Origin: Streptomyces sp. PR69
GTDB taxonomy: Bacteria > Actinomycetota > Actinomycetes > Streptomycetales > Streptomycetaceae
Length of the DNA: 64,000 nt
Reading direction: 5' to 3'
Assembly: GCF_026420845.1 (NCBI RefSeq)
Contig: NZ_JAOWCB010000003.1
Coordinates: 280,444 to 344,443, forward strand
The position numbers and the translations under genes were made by a program. Within the stretch, counting starts at the first letter, position 1. Each line of letters opens with the position of its first letter. This document shows, one piece after another, positions 26,708 to 37,372 of the stretch. The notes beneath the pieces were generated by a model. That model saw nothing but the letters and a program-made list of their open reading frames with translations, did not search any database and was not told where the DNA came from.

Positions 26708-27433
26708 ATGGCGACCGAGGCCGACGCCGGTGTGCACGGCGAGGAGATGACGCTCACCGTCGACGAGCTGGCCGCGCGGGCCGGGGTGACCGTGCGGACC
26801 GTACGGTTCTACGGCACCCGCGGACTGCTGCCCCCGCCGTCGATCGGGCCCCGGCGCGTGGGCCGCTACGGCCCGGCCCATCTCGCCCGGCTGGCGCTGA
26901 TCGAGGAGCTCCAGCACCAGGGCATGACGCTTGCCGCGATCGAACGCTATCTGGAGCAGCTGCCGGACGATCTGAGCGCCCATGACCTGGCGATCCACCG
27001 TGCGGTGGTGGCCTCCTGGGCGCCGGACTCGCCCGAGGAGGCCACCCGGGCCGAGCTGGAGCGGCGTGCCGGGCGGGAGCTGTCCGGGCAGGACGTCGAG
27101 CGGCTCGCGGCGATGGGCGTCCTCCAGCGCACCGGGGAGGGCGAGGAGGGTTACCGCCTCGATCCGGGGCTGCTGCGGCTCGGTGTGGAGCTGCTCGACG
27201 TGCCCATCGCGCACGAGACGATCCTGGCCGCCCGCAGCGTGCTGCTGGAGCACTCGCGGGCGGCCGCCCAGGAACTCACCCGGCTCTTCCGCGACGAGGT
27301 GTGGGACCCCGGGCAGGTGGCCGCGATGAAGTCGCTGTCGGCCCATATGCAGCCGATCGTGGTGCAGGCGCTGGTGACCGCTTTTCAGCGGTTTCTGAAG
27401 GAGGAGCTGCGGGAGGCGTTCACCGCTCGGTGA
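26708..27433 (+). CDS. MerR family transcriptional regulator
   Basis: A 241-aa regulator. The winged helix (LTVDELAARAGVTVRTVRFY, residues 14-35) has the MerR RFY motif, and the wing continues to LARLALIEELQHQGMTLAAI; a long helical effector domain fills the rest. No metal-binding Cys cluster is present, so a small organic or acyl-CoA ligand is more likely. It faces the beta-oxidation operon tail to tail, with only 28 bp between stop codons, and shares an operator-like core with that operon's promoter. ATG at 26708; a second in-frame ATG at 26747 is possible. Confidence 0.88.
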   Translation: MATEADAGVHGEEMTLTVDELAARAGVTVRTVRFYGTRGLLPPPSIGPRRVGRYGPAHLARLALIEELQHQGMTLAAIERYLEQLPDDLSAHDLAIHRAVVASWAPDSPEEATRAELERRAGRELSGQDVERLAAMGVLQRTGEGEEGYRLDPGLLRLGVELLDVPIAHETILAARSVLLEHSRAAAQELTRLFRDEVWDPGQVAAMKSLSAHMQPIVVQALVTAFQRFLKEELREAFTAR

Positions 27434-27467
27434 ACGCCTCCCGCGGGCGCGGGCACACCGTTCACCG
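27428..27467. terminator. Bidirectional terminator between MerR and FadB-type genes
   Basis: CGGTGAACG (27428-27436) and its complement CGTTCACCG (27459-27467) form a 9-bp stem around a GC-rich 22-nt loop. The arms include the MerR stop codon and end just inside the FadB-type coding end. Confidence 0.55.
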
Positions 27468-29663
27468 GTCGTCGGTGAACCGCTCTCCCTTCTCCGCCTT
27501 CCGAAGCAGCAGCGCCGGGGGCTCGAACCTCTCGCCGTAGCGCTCCGCCAGCTCTTGAGCGCGGGCGACAAAGCCCGGCAGTCCGCCCTCGTAGCCGTTG
27601 ATGTACTGCAGCACGCCGCCGGTCCACGCCGGGAAGCCGATGCCCATGATCGAGCCGATGTTGGCGTCTGCCACCGACGTCAGCACCCCCTCCTCCAGGC
27701 AGCGGACCGTGTCCAGGGCCTCGGAGAAGAGCATCCGCTCCTGCATGTCCTCAAAGGGGACCGCGGCGTCCGCCCTGCCGAAGTGCTCGCGCAGGCCCGG
27801 CCACAGGCCCGCCCGGCTGCCGTCCTCCGCGTAGTCGTAGAAGCCGGCGCCGCCGCTGCGTCCGGTACGGCCGAACTCGTCGACCATCCGGTCGATCACG
27901 GCGTCCGCGGGGTGGCCAGGCCAGGCGCCGCCGGCCTCCTCGACCGCCCGGCGCGTCTCGTCGCGGATCTTGCGGGGCAGGGTGAGGGTCAGCTCGTCCA
28001 TCAGGGACAGCACCTTCGCCGGGTAGCCCGCCTGGGCCGCGGCCTGCTCGACCGACGCGGGCTCGACGCCCTCGCCCACCATGGCGACGCCCTCGTTGAT
28101 GAACCGGCCGATGACGCGGGAGGTGAAGAAGCCGCGGGAGTCATGGACGACGATCGGCGTCTTGTTGATCTGGCGGACCAGATCGAAGGCGCGGGCCAGG
28201 GCCTCGTCCCCGGTCCGCTCCCCCTTGATGATCTCCACCAGGGGCATCTTGTCGACCGGTGAGAAGAAGTGCAGCCCGATGAAGTCCGCCGGCCGCGCCA
28301 CGCCCTTGGCGAGCAGGGTGATCGGCAGTGTGGAGGTGTTGGAGCAGAGCAGCGCGTCGGGCTCCACGATGTCCTGGATCTCCTGGAACACCCGGTGTTT
28401 CAGGGCGGTGTCCTCGAAGACCGCCTCGATCACGGCGTCACAGCCCGCCAGCTCCGCCGCGTCCGCGGCAGGCGTGATGCGCGCGAGCAGCGCGTCCCGC
28501 TCGGCCTCGGTCCTGCGGCCCTTGGCCACCGCCTTGTCCAGCAGCTTCTCCGAGTACGCCCGGCCCTTCTCGGCGGCCTCAAGGGAGACGTCCTTGAGGA
28601 TGACGTCGATCCCGGCGCGTGCGCAGGAGTAGGCGATGCCCGCGCCCATCATGCCCGCGCCGAGCACGGCGACCTTGCGGACCCGGCGCGGCTCGACGCC
28701 CTGGGGCCGGCTGGCCCCGGAGTTGACGGCCTGGAGGTCGAAGAAGAACGCCTGGATCATGTTCTTGGCGGTCTGCCCGGTGACCAGCTCGGTGAAGTAC
28801 CGGGCCTCGATGGTCTGCGCGGTCTCGAAGTCGACCTGCGAGCCCTCCACCGCCGCGGCGAGGATGTTGCGCGGGGCGGGGTAGGGCGCGCCTGCCGTCT
28901 GCTTCTTCAGGTTCGCCGGGAAGGCGGGGAGGTCGGCGGCGAACCGGGGATTGGACGGCGTCCCTCCCGGGATCTTGTAGCCCTTGACGTCCCAGGGCTG
29001 CTGCGACTGGGGGTGTGCGTCGATGAAGGCGCGCGCCCGGGCGAGCATCTCCTCGCGGGTCTCGGCCACTTCATCGACGAGGCCGCTCGCGAGGGCGCGC
29101 CGCGGGCTGTACTGGGTGCCCTGCACCAGCACCTTCAGCAGGGCGTCGGCGATGCCCATGAGGCGTACGGTGCGGGTGACTCCCCCGCCGCCGGGCAGCA
29201 GGCCGAGGGTCACCTCGGGCAGGCCGATCTTGGAGCCGGGCGCGTCGAGGGCGATGCGGTGGTGGCAGGCGAGCGCGATCTCGTAACCGCCGCCGAGCGC
29301 CGCGCCGTTGATCGCCGCGACGACGGGCTTGCCGAGGGTCTCGATACGGCGCAGAGCGCGCTTGACGTCCATGCCCGCGTCGAAGATGCGCTGGGCGTCG
29401 CCGGGGCCGGCCTTGATCATGTCCTTGAGGTCGCCGCCCGCGAAGAAGGTCTTCTTCGCGGAGGTGATGACGATGCCGCGGATGGCGTCCTTCTCCGCCT
29501 CCGCGCGGTCGGCGACCGCGGCGAGGGATTCCCGGAAGGCGTGGTTCATGGTGTTGGCGGACTGGTCCGGGTCGTCCAGGACGAGGGTGACGACGCCGTC
29601 GTCGTCCTGCTCCCAGCGGATGACGCCGATGGTTTCTTCCTGGCTGGCGGTGGTCTCGGTCAT
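27462..29663 (-). CDS. Multifunctional fatty acid oxidation protein (enoyl-CoA hydratase/3-hydroxyacyl-CoA dehydrogenase)
   Basis: A 733-aa beta-oxidation enzyme, alpha subunit type. The crotonase domain (residues 1-200) has FFAGGDLKDM and AAINGAALGGGYEIALA with the Glu of LPEVTLGLLPGGGG. The dehydrogenase domain begins at about 325 with VAVLGAGMMGAGIAYSCARAG, and the catalytic His-Glu pair lies in IGLHFFSPVDKMPLVEII. A C-terminal repeat of the dehydrogenase domain follows. ATG at 29663, 56 nt downstream of the thiolase gene, which encodes the beta-subunit partner. Last gene of the operon. Confidence 0.95.
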   Translation of the reverse strand: MTETTASQEETIGVIRWEQDDDGVVTLVLDDPDQSANTMNHAFRESLAAVADRAEAEKDAIRGIVITSAKKTFFAGGDLKDMIKAGPGDAQRIFDAGMDVKRALRRIETLGKPVVAAINGAALGGGYEIALACHHRIALDAPGSKIGLPEVTLGLLPGGGGVTRTVRLMGIADALLKVLVQGTQYSPRRALASGLVDEVAETREEMLARARAFIDAHPQSQQPWDVKGYKIPGGTPSNPRFAADLPAFPANLKKQTAGAPYPAPRNILAAAVEGSQVDFETAQTIEARYFTELVTGQTAKNMIQAFFFDLQAVNSGASRPQGVEPRRVRKVAVLGAGMMGAGIAYSCARAGIDVILKDVSLEAAEKGRAYSEKLLDKAVAKGRRTEAERDALLARITPAADAAELAGCDAVIEAVFEDTALKHRVFQEIQDIVEPDALLCSNTSTLPITLLAKGVARPADFIGLHFFSPVDKMPLVEIIKGERTGDEALARAFDLVRQINKTPIVVHDSRGFFTSRVIGRFINEGVAMVGEGVEPASVEQAAAQAGYPAKVLSLMDELTLTLPRKIRDETRRAVEEAGGAWPGHPADAVIDRMVDEFGRTGRSGGAGFYDYAEDGSRAGLWPGLREHFGRADAAVPFEDMQERMLFSEALDTVRCLEEGVLTSVADANIGSIMGIGFPAWTGGVLQYINGYEGGLPGFVARAQELAERYGERFEPPALLLRKAEKGERFTDDR

Positions 29664-29719
29664 GCGATGTCTCCGTGAGGTGTGCGGTGCGGCTGTGGCG
29701 GGCGGACGGGCGGGCGGCC

Positions 29720-30934
<1,215 letters not shown>

Positions 30935-30981
30935 TGGTCAAGCCTTTCCGGGAAGTCGGTGGGAGTCGGCGGTCAGGAGGG

Positions 30982-32124
30982 TCAGCCGAGCAGGGAGCGG
31001 CCGATGATCTCCTTCATGATCTCGGTAGTGCCGCCGTAGATGGTCTGGATGCGGCCGTCGACAAAGGCCCTGGCCACCGGGTACTCGCTCATATAGCCGT
31101 AGCCGCCGTGCAGTTGCAGACAGCGGTCGGCGACCCGCTTCTGCAGCTCGGTGGCCCACCACTTGGCCATCGAGGCGTGTACGGCGTCGAGTTCCCCGTT
31201 CGAGTGATCGACGATGCAGCGGTCGATGAACGTACGGGTGACGGCGCACTCGGTGGCCATCTCGGCGATCTCGAAGCGGATGTGCTGGAGCCGGGCCAGC
31301 GGCCGCCCGAAGGCCTCGCGCTCCTTGACGTACTGCGTGGTGATCTCCAGCAGATGTTCGGCGGCGGCGATGCCGGAGACGGCGATGGCCATGCGCTCCT
31401 GCGCGAGGTTGGTCATCAGATGGCCGAACGCGCCGTTCAGCTCGCCCAGCAGATTCTCCTTGGGCACCCGGACGTCCTGGAAGAACAGCTCCGCGGTGTC
31501 CTGGGCCTTCTGGCCGATCTTGTCGAGGTTGCGGCCGCGTTCGAAGCCCTCGGCGCCGCGCTCGACGACCAGCAGGGACAGCCCCTTGGCGCCGCCCTCG
31601 GGGGTCGTCTTCGCGACGACGACCACCAGGTCGGCGAGGATGCCGTTGGAGATGAAGGTCTTCGCGCCGTTGAGCACCCAGTGGTCGCCGCGGTCCTCGG
31701 CCGAGGTGCGGACGGCCTGGAGGTCGGAGCCCGCGCCCGGCTCCGTCATGGCGATCGCGGTGATCGTCTCGCCGCTGCAGAAGCCGGGCAGCCAGCGGCG
31801 CTTCTGCTCGTCTGTGGCGAGAGAGGTCAGATACGGGCCGACGATGTCGTTGTGGAGTCCCACGGCGAGGCCCGCGGCGCCGGCGCGCGTGAACTCCTCG
31901 GCCAGGACGGCGGCATACCGGAAGTCGGGCTCTCCGCCGCCCCCGTACTCCTCCGGGACGGCAAGGCCGAGGAGTCCCTGCCGGCCGGCCGCGCGCCAGG
32001 CCGCCCGGCTGACGATGCCGTCCCTCTCCCACTGCTCGTAGTGCGGCAGCACCTCCTTGGCGAGGAAGGCGCGCACGGTCTCACGGAACGCGTCATGCTC
32101 GGCGGTGAAGATCTGGCGCTTCAC
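30982..32124 (-). CDS. Acyl-CoA dehydrogenase, long-chain/isovaleryl-like
   Basis: A 380-aa flavoenzyme introducing the alpha-beta double bond into acyl-CoA. FAD-binding and substrate segments include AMTEPGAGSDLQAVRT (about 128) and TFISNGILADLVVVV. The C-terminal catalytic position of medium-chain enzymes is Gly (YGGTTEIMKEI), while LAQERMAIAV near 240 supplies the Glu used by long-chain and isovaleryl-CoA dehydrogenases. The GTG start (32124) overlaps the racemase stop as GTGA, showing translational coupling. Confidence 0.93.
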   Translation of the reverse strand: MKRQIFTAEHDAFRETVRAFLAKEVLPHYEQWERDGIVSRAAWRAAGRQGLLGLAVPEEYGGGGEPDFRYAAVLAEEFTRAGAAGLAVGLHNDIVGPYLTSLATDEQKRRWLPGFCSGETITAIAMTEPGAGSDLQAVRTSAEDRGDHWVLNGAKTFISNGILADLVVVVAKTTPEGGAKGLSLLVVERGAEGFERGRNLDKIGQKAQDTAELFFQDVRVPKENLLGELNGAFGHLMTNLAQERMAIAVSGIAAAEHLLEITTQYVKEREAFGRPLARLQHIRFEIAEMATECAVTRTFIDRCIVDHSNGELDAVHASMAKWWATELQKRVADRCLQLHGGYGYMSEYPVARAFVDGRIQTIYGGTTEIMKEIIGRSLLG

Positions 32125-33299
32125 CTCAGGCCCCCCGGCTGTCGGCTCCGGCTCCCGGGAGCGGCGGACGGCACATTCCAGTCGCGGGCCACCTCTGCCG
32201 CGTCCGCACCCGGCAGGGCGGGCCCGCGGCGCACGGAGACGGGCGTGGCGGCGAAGCGCGGCGCGGGCGCGGGCTGGGTGATGCCGCCGTGCTCGACGAA
32301 GGTGGCGCGGGCGGCGAGATGGGGGTGGGCGGGTGCCTCGCGCAGCGACAGCACGGGCGCGACGCAGGCGTCCGAGTGCTCGAAGACCGCGGTCCACTCG
32401 TCGCGTGTCCGGGTCTTGAAGCGGGCGGCCACGGCGTCGCGCAGCTCGCCCCAGCGGGCGAAGTCCTTACGGGCCGGGACCTGCTCCGCAAGGCCGAGCA
32501 GCTCGATGAACCGGTCGTAGAACTGCTGCTCCAGCGCCCCGACCGCCATGTACTGGCCGTCGGCCGTCTCATAGGCGCCGTAGAAGGGACAGCCGCCGTC
32601 CAGCAGATTCGCCCCGCGCCGGTCCTGCCAGCCCCCGGCCGCCATCATGCCGTGGATCATCGTGGCGAGATGGGCCGCGCCGTCGACGATGGCGGCGTCC
32701 ACCACCTGGCCGCTGCCGCCTTCGGCGCGGGCGTGCTGGAGTGCGGCCAGCACGCCGACGACGAGATAGAGGGAGCCTCCCGCGTAGTCCCCGACGAGGT
32801 TGGCGGGGACGGCGGGCGGCTCCCCGGCCTTGCCGATCATCCCGAGGGCGCCGGTGACGGCGATATACGCGATGTCATGGCCGGCCCGCTGGGCGAGCGG
32901 CCCCTCCTGGCCCCAGCCGGTCATCCGCCCGTACACCAGCTGTGGATTGCGGGCCAGGCAGGCGTCGGGGCCGACGCCGAGCCGCTCGGCGACGCCGGGC
33001 CGATAGCCCTCGATCAGGATGTCGGCCCGCTCGACGAGGTCGAGGACCCGTCCGGGGCCGTCCTCGGCCTTGAGGTCGACCAGCACGGACCGCTTGTTGC
33101 GGTTGGTCAGGTCGTACGCGGGGTCGATGGCGAGCCCTGCGCCGCCGGGGCGGTCGACCCGCACGACGTCGGCGCCGAGGTCGGCGAGGAGCATGGCCGC
33201 AAAGGGGCCGGGGCCGATGCCCGCCAGCTCCACCACGCGCACCCCGGCCAGCGGGCCCCCGCTCCCGGGCGTCTGAGCTGCACTGTCTGTTCCCGCCAT
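32121..33299 (-). CDS. Alpha-methylacyl-CoA racemase-like class III CoA transferase
   Basis: A 392-aa CaiB/BaiF family protein. RAGHDIAYIAVTGALG, ANLVGDYAGGS with the active-site Asp, and CPFYGAYETADGQYMAVGALEQQFY-type sequence align with the His, Asp and Glu of methylacyl-CoA racemases rather than plain CoA transferases. It would interconvert 2R and 2S methyl-branched acyl-CoAs so that the dehydrogenase downstream can act. That fits degradation of the branched fatty acids common in actinobacteria, or of isoprenoid or sterol side chains. ATG at 33299; first gene of the operon. Confidence 0.88.
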   Translation of the reverse strand: MAGTDSAAQTPGSGGPLAGVRVVELAGIGPGPFAAMLLADLGADVVRVDRPGGAGLAIDPAYDLTNRNKRSVLVDLKAEDGPGRVLDLVERADILIEGYRPGVAERLGVGPDACLARNPQLVYGRMTGWGQEGPLAQRAGHDIAYIAVTGALGMIGKAGEPPAVPANLVGDYAGGSLYLVVGVLAALQHARAEGGSGQVVDAAIVDGAAHLATMIHGMMAAGGWQDRRGANLLDGGCPFYGAYETADGQYMAVGALEQQFYDRFIELLGLAEQVPARKDFARWGELRDAVAARFKTRTRDEWTAVFEHSDACVAPVLSLREAPAHPHLAARATFVEHGGITQPAPAPRFAATPVSVRRGPALPGADAAEVARDWNVPSAAPGSRSRQPGGLR

Positions 33300-33335
33300 C
33301 GCGCCCCCAGCGCTCTCCGGCCAGCTATGACACAA

Positions 33336-33362
33336 CTGATGTAACACCAGTGATGGTAAGAA
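33336..33362 (-). promoter_or_regulatory. Operator-like site upstream of the beta-oxidation operon
   Basis: TAACACCAGTGATGGTA (plus-strand view, 33342-33358) shares CACCAGTG and the following TG with the palindrome at the MerR promoter (11 of 17 positions). The region is unusually AT-rich for this genome and lies about 45 bp upstream of the racemase start, where a promoter is expected. MerR control is inferred only from this similarity and the gene arrangement. Confidence 0.4.
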
Positions 33363-33424
33363 CACGTTCCACCCGGCACAAGGCCTGTGGACGCAGGTGC
33401 TCCCGGCGCCGGCTCACGCGTCGG

Positions 33425-33808
33425 TCAGCGGGCGTCGAGTTCGGCGACGAGCTTCTTCGTCGCGATGGCGCGATAGCTCTCCTCCACCCACTCGCAGAGC
33501 AGCTCGGCGGCGGGCGCGCCCTTCTCCTCCAGCGGGATCTGCACCCACCCCGCCTTGCCCAGGCCGTACCCCGACGGCGTCGCGCCCGGCGACGACAGGG
33601 CGTGGGCGTGCACGGCCTCGTCCCTGAGCTTGACGCCGACGCCGAGCGGGTGGCTGCCGTCCCCGACCCCCAGAAAGACGAAAATCTTCTTGTTCACCTT
33701 GACGACCGTCTCGCCCCACGGATGGTCCTCGTACGCCCCCGGCAGCCCGAGGGCAAAGGCCAGCACCCGCTCACGCTTCTTCAACGGACCCTTCGGCACG
33801 GCGGCCAT
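33425..33808 (-). CDS. MmcQ/YjbR family protein
   Basis: A 127-aa protein of the CyaY-like YjbR fold. Typical features are the segment AYEDHPWGETVVKVNKKIFVFLG and the Trp of GWVQIPL, followed by the C-terminal YRAIATKKLVAEL. Family members bind DNA weakly or are of unknown function. The ATG at 33808 has GGGAGG 6 nt upstream. It points away from the neighbouring saccharopine-dehydrogenase-like gene and seems monocistronic. Confidence 0.88.
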   Translation of the reverse strand: MAAVPKGPLKKRERVLAFALGLPGAYEDHPWGETVVKVNKKIFVFLGVGDGSHPLGVGVKLRDEAVHAHALSSPGATPSGYGLGKAGWVQIPLEEKGAPAAELLCEWVEESYRAIATKKLVAELDAR

Positions 33809-33902
33809 CGTCCACCTCCCTGATCGCACGGCTCTCGGGAACTCACGCTAGCCTCGGCTGCCGACAACGGCGCGGCGCGGCGAGGATGTCCGGGAGGGCG
33901 GC

Positions 33903-35093
<1,191 letters not shown>

Positions 35094-35342
35094 GCGCTCC
35101 GCGGGAATGCCGCTGCGGACACCCTGTCGGCTGACGGTGCGTCGTGGCTGGTCACGCCCACGCGGCGGAGCCGCGCATCGATACAGCCCCGCGCCCTGCG
35201 GGGCGCATCCGAACCGCGCTGGACTCCACCGCAGCCGCTCAGGGCGCGCGGCAGGGCGCGCGCCTGCCGGGGGGAGCTTGGTCCGCCCCCACCGGGGGCC
35301 GCCTCCGCTCCAACCCCGGTGACCGGGGGTTTCGCCCCGGGT

Positions 35343-36044
35343 TCATGCGACGGCGGTGCGCGCCTCGGCCAGGGCGGTGCGGCACAGGGTGTCCGCGCGG
35401 CGCGTGGATTCGGGGATGCGGAAGCGGCGGGCGAGGTGCAGGGTGTGGGCGCAGGCCACGTCGAGGGTGACGCGATGGCCCGCCGAGACGAAGACCGGTT
35501 TCACGCCGTCACGCGTGCGCAGGGCCCGGCCGACCTCCTCGCCGTCCTCGGCGAGGAGCGGGGCGCTGTCCCCGCGGCGCGGACCGAGGGCGTCGTAGGA
35601 GAAGACGAACGGATTCTTGGCGACGCCGATGGCCGGGAGCCCCGTCAGCACGCCCAGATGGCTCGCGAGACCGAACCGCCGTGGATGCGCCACGCCGTAG
35701 CCGTCGCAGACGACCAGGCCCGGGTCGCCGGAGAGCGAGGACAGCGCGGCCAGCACCGTCGGGATCTCCCGGAACGCGAGCAGCCCCGGGATGTACGGGA
35801 AGGCCACCCGGCCCACCGCGGTGGCCTCCTCGACCACGTCCAGGGTCGCGGCGTCCAGCACGACGGCCGCCGCGGCGACGATGTCGCGCGCGTCGTCGTA
35901 CGCGACGTCCACCCCGGTCACCCGCCCCTCCCCCACCGGCGGGCCCGGCTCGTCCAGGATGACGCGGGCGCGCAGCCGGTCCTGCACGGCGAGGGCCGCG
36001 GCTTCGTCGGCCGGCCAGTCCGCGGGCGTTTCGATGATCTTCAT
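35343..36044 (-). CDS. nfi: Endonuclease V (deoxyinosine 3' endonuclease)
   Basis: A 233-aa nuclease that cuts the second phosphodiester 3' to deoxyinosine in DNA repair. The catalytic acidic residues are in GVDVAYDD (about 45), PYIPGLLAFRE (about 88) and VVCDGYGVAHPRRFGLASHLG (about 110), with the Lys of GVAKNPF. The family's His after the Asp-Gly pair is Tyr here (DGYG). ATG at 36044 near a purine-rich upstream sequence. The 249 bp downstream holds only GC-rich hairpins. It is divergent from the YciI gene with 63 bp between. Confidence 0.93.
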   Translation of the reverse strand: MKIIETPADWPADEAAALAVQDRLRARVILDEPGPPVGEGRVTGVDVAYDDARDIVAAAAVVLDAATLDVVEEATAVGRVAFPYIPGLLAFREIPTVLAALSSLSGDPGLVVCDGYGVAHPRRFGLASHLGVLTGLPAIGVAKNPFVFSYDALGPRRGDSAPLLAEDGEEVGRALRTRDGVKPVFVSAGHRVTLDVACAHTLHLARRFRIPESTRRADTLCRTALAEARTAVA

Positions 36045-36107
36045 GATGCCGTCAGCCTACGGCGGGCCCCACGTGCGATGTCAGCCCCGGCCGCTAGCCT
36101 GGCGATC

Positions 36108-36404
36108 ATGTTCGTACTCGAATTGACCTACACCGCGCCCGTCGAGCGGGTCGACGAGCTCCTCGAAGCGCATCGGGAGTGGCTGGACACGTATTACGAC
36201 GAGGGTGTCTTCATCGCCTCCGGCCGCAAGAATCCGCGGGACGGCGGGGTGATCCTCGCCGTCGGGGACGACCGCGGGCAGATCGAGAAGATCGCCGCGG
36301 CGGATCCGTTCGTGATCGGCGGGGTGTGCGCGTACCGGATCACGGAGTTCCATGCGACGAAGACCGCGGCCGCGCTCGCCGAGTACCGGGAGCGGAGGCC
36401 ATAG
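36108..36404 (+). CDS. YciI family protein
   Basis: A 98-aa YCII-domain protein with a ferredoxin-like fold. The conserved His and Asp residues (AHREWLDTYYDEGVFIASG) and DPFVIGGVCAYRITEF match the family, some members of which act as dienelactone or muconolactone-related enzymes. The ATG lies 7 nt after a -10 TAGCCT (36095-36100), indicating a leaderless mRNA. No metabolic partner is adjacent. Function unresolved. Confidence 0.88.
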   Translation: MFVLELTYTAPVERVDELLEAHREWLDTYYDEGVFIASGRKNPRDGGVILAVGDDRGQIEKIAAADPFVIGGVCAYRITEFHATKTAAALAEYRERRP

Positions 36405-36453
36405 CCGCGCCCCGCACCCCACAGGGGCCGCAGCTTCGCGCCGCCGCCCCCGG

Positions 36454-36467
36454 GTGACACAGGTCAC
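36454..36467. promoter_or_regulatory. Crp-like site upstream of ssgD
   Basis: GTGACACAGGTCAC is an inverted repeat (GTGAC, four bases, GTCAC) fitting the described Streptomyces Crp pattern GTG-N6-GNCAC exactly. It lies 95 bp upstream of the ssgD start. Regulation by Crp is inference. Confidence 0.4.
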
Positions 36468-36562
36468 GCTCGCCGCCGATGCACTGAATCGCTTCATCCG
36501 CCGTCTTCCCGGGCGTCAGGGAGACGTCAGCGAATCAGCGCAGCGCAGCAAGGAGCACGGCC

Positions 36563-36979
36563 TTGTCCACCGTCATCGAGCAGACCGTGCAGGCGCGGCT
36601 GGTCGCCTCGGCGCCCCGGATGGAAACCATTCCCGTCACTCTCCGCTATGACCGCGAGGACCCCTTCGCGGTCCGCATGGCCTTTCCGCCGCCCGCGACC
36701 CTTGAGGGGGCCGAGGTGGCCTGGGTGTTCTCCCGTGAGCTGCTGCTGGCCGGGGTCGACGCCCCCATGGGGGTCGGGGACGTGCGCGTACACCCCTACG
36801 GCTACGACCGCACGGTGATCGAGTTCCACGCCCCGCAGGGTGTGGCGATGGTCCATATCCGCACCGCCGAGCTGCGCCGTTTCCTCAGGCGCGCCCAGGC
36901 TCTGGTGCCGGCCGGCCGCGAGCATCTGCATCTCGACCTCGACCACGATCTGGCCGAGCTGATGCGCGACGCCGCCTGA
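36563..36979 (+). CDS. ssgD: SsgA-like protein, sporulation/cell wall regulator (SsgD type)
   Basis: A 138-aa SsgA-like protein, a family restricted to sporulating actinobacteria that directs septum placement and wall synthesis at division. It shows the conserved core VAWVFSRELLLAGVDAPMGVGD and the C-terminal DLDHDLAELMRD. The start (MSTVIEQTVQARL) and the neighbourhood (endonuclease V, an ABC-F gene) agree with memory of SsgD rather than SsgA or SsgB; this should be confirmed by alignment. The ATG follows CAAGGAG. A Crp-like site lies upstream, and an ABC-F leader follows. Confidence 0.85.
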   Translation: MSTVIEQTVQARLVASAPRMETIPVTLRYDREDPFAVRMAFPPPATLEGAEVAWVFSRELLLAGVDAPMGVGDVRVHPYGYDRTVIEFHAPQGVAMVHIRTAELRRFLRRAQALVPAGREHLHLDLDHDLAELMRDAA

Positions 36980-37037
36980 CCGCCCGACCGCCTCGCTACC
37001 TGATGCGCACTGTGACAAGCACCGGCGCATAAATGCG

Positions 37038-37066
37038 TTGACGGCCGCCGCACGCCCCCCTACGGT
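37038..37066 (+). promoter_or_regulatory. Promoter of the ABC-F gene, WhiB7/WblC-like layout
   Basis: TTGACG (37038-37043), a 17-nt spacer and TACGGT (37061-37066) make a strong SigA/HrdB-type promoter. An AT-rich ATAAAT stands 3 nt before the -35, the arrangement reported for WhiB7/WblC-activated promoters of antibiotic resistance genes. Transcription would start about 300 nt ahead of the ABC-F start codon. Confidence 0.55.
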
Positions 37067-37092
37067 CTACACCGGTTCTGTTGCCGCCGATT

Positions 37093-37372
37093 GGAGAAGG
37101 ACGTTGCTCGTCTGAGGTCTTGAGACACCGTGTGCCACAGCCGACACAAGGCTGTGCCGTGCATCGCGTGCGACCTCGGCGGACGAGTATCCGAACGTCC
37201 CCCTGCCCATGGCGGCCATCGCGCCCCCGTGACGTTGGGGCGTCAGCCGTCCTCAGCCGCATCCTCGCCGGCTTTCCGCCCTCTGTGGCCGACGCCCGGC
37301 CGGGGCACGCGATCCGGTGTCTCCACCCGTTGCCCTCGCACCATCTCTACTCGCAACCGGGGAGTCACCTCT
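37093..37372 (+). promoter_or_regulatory. Candidate attenuator leader with a three-codon ORF
   Basis: A strong ribosome site (GGAGAAGGA, 37093-37101) precedes TTG CTC GTC TGA (37104-37115), a complete Met-Leu-Val minimal ORF. Downstream come the hairpins CACAGCC-N7-GGCTGTG (37136-37156) and TGACG-N6-CGTCA near 37231. The layout resembles leaders in which an antibiotic-stalled ribosome relieves early termination ahead of ABC-F genes. The hairpins are modest and no classic U-tract terminator was found. Confidence 0.45.
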
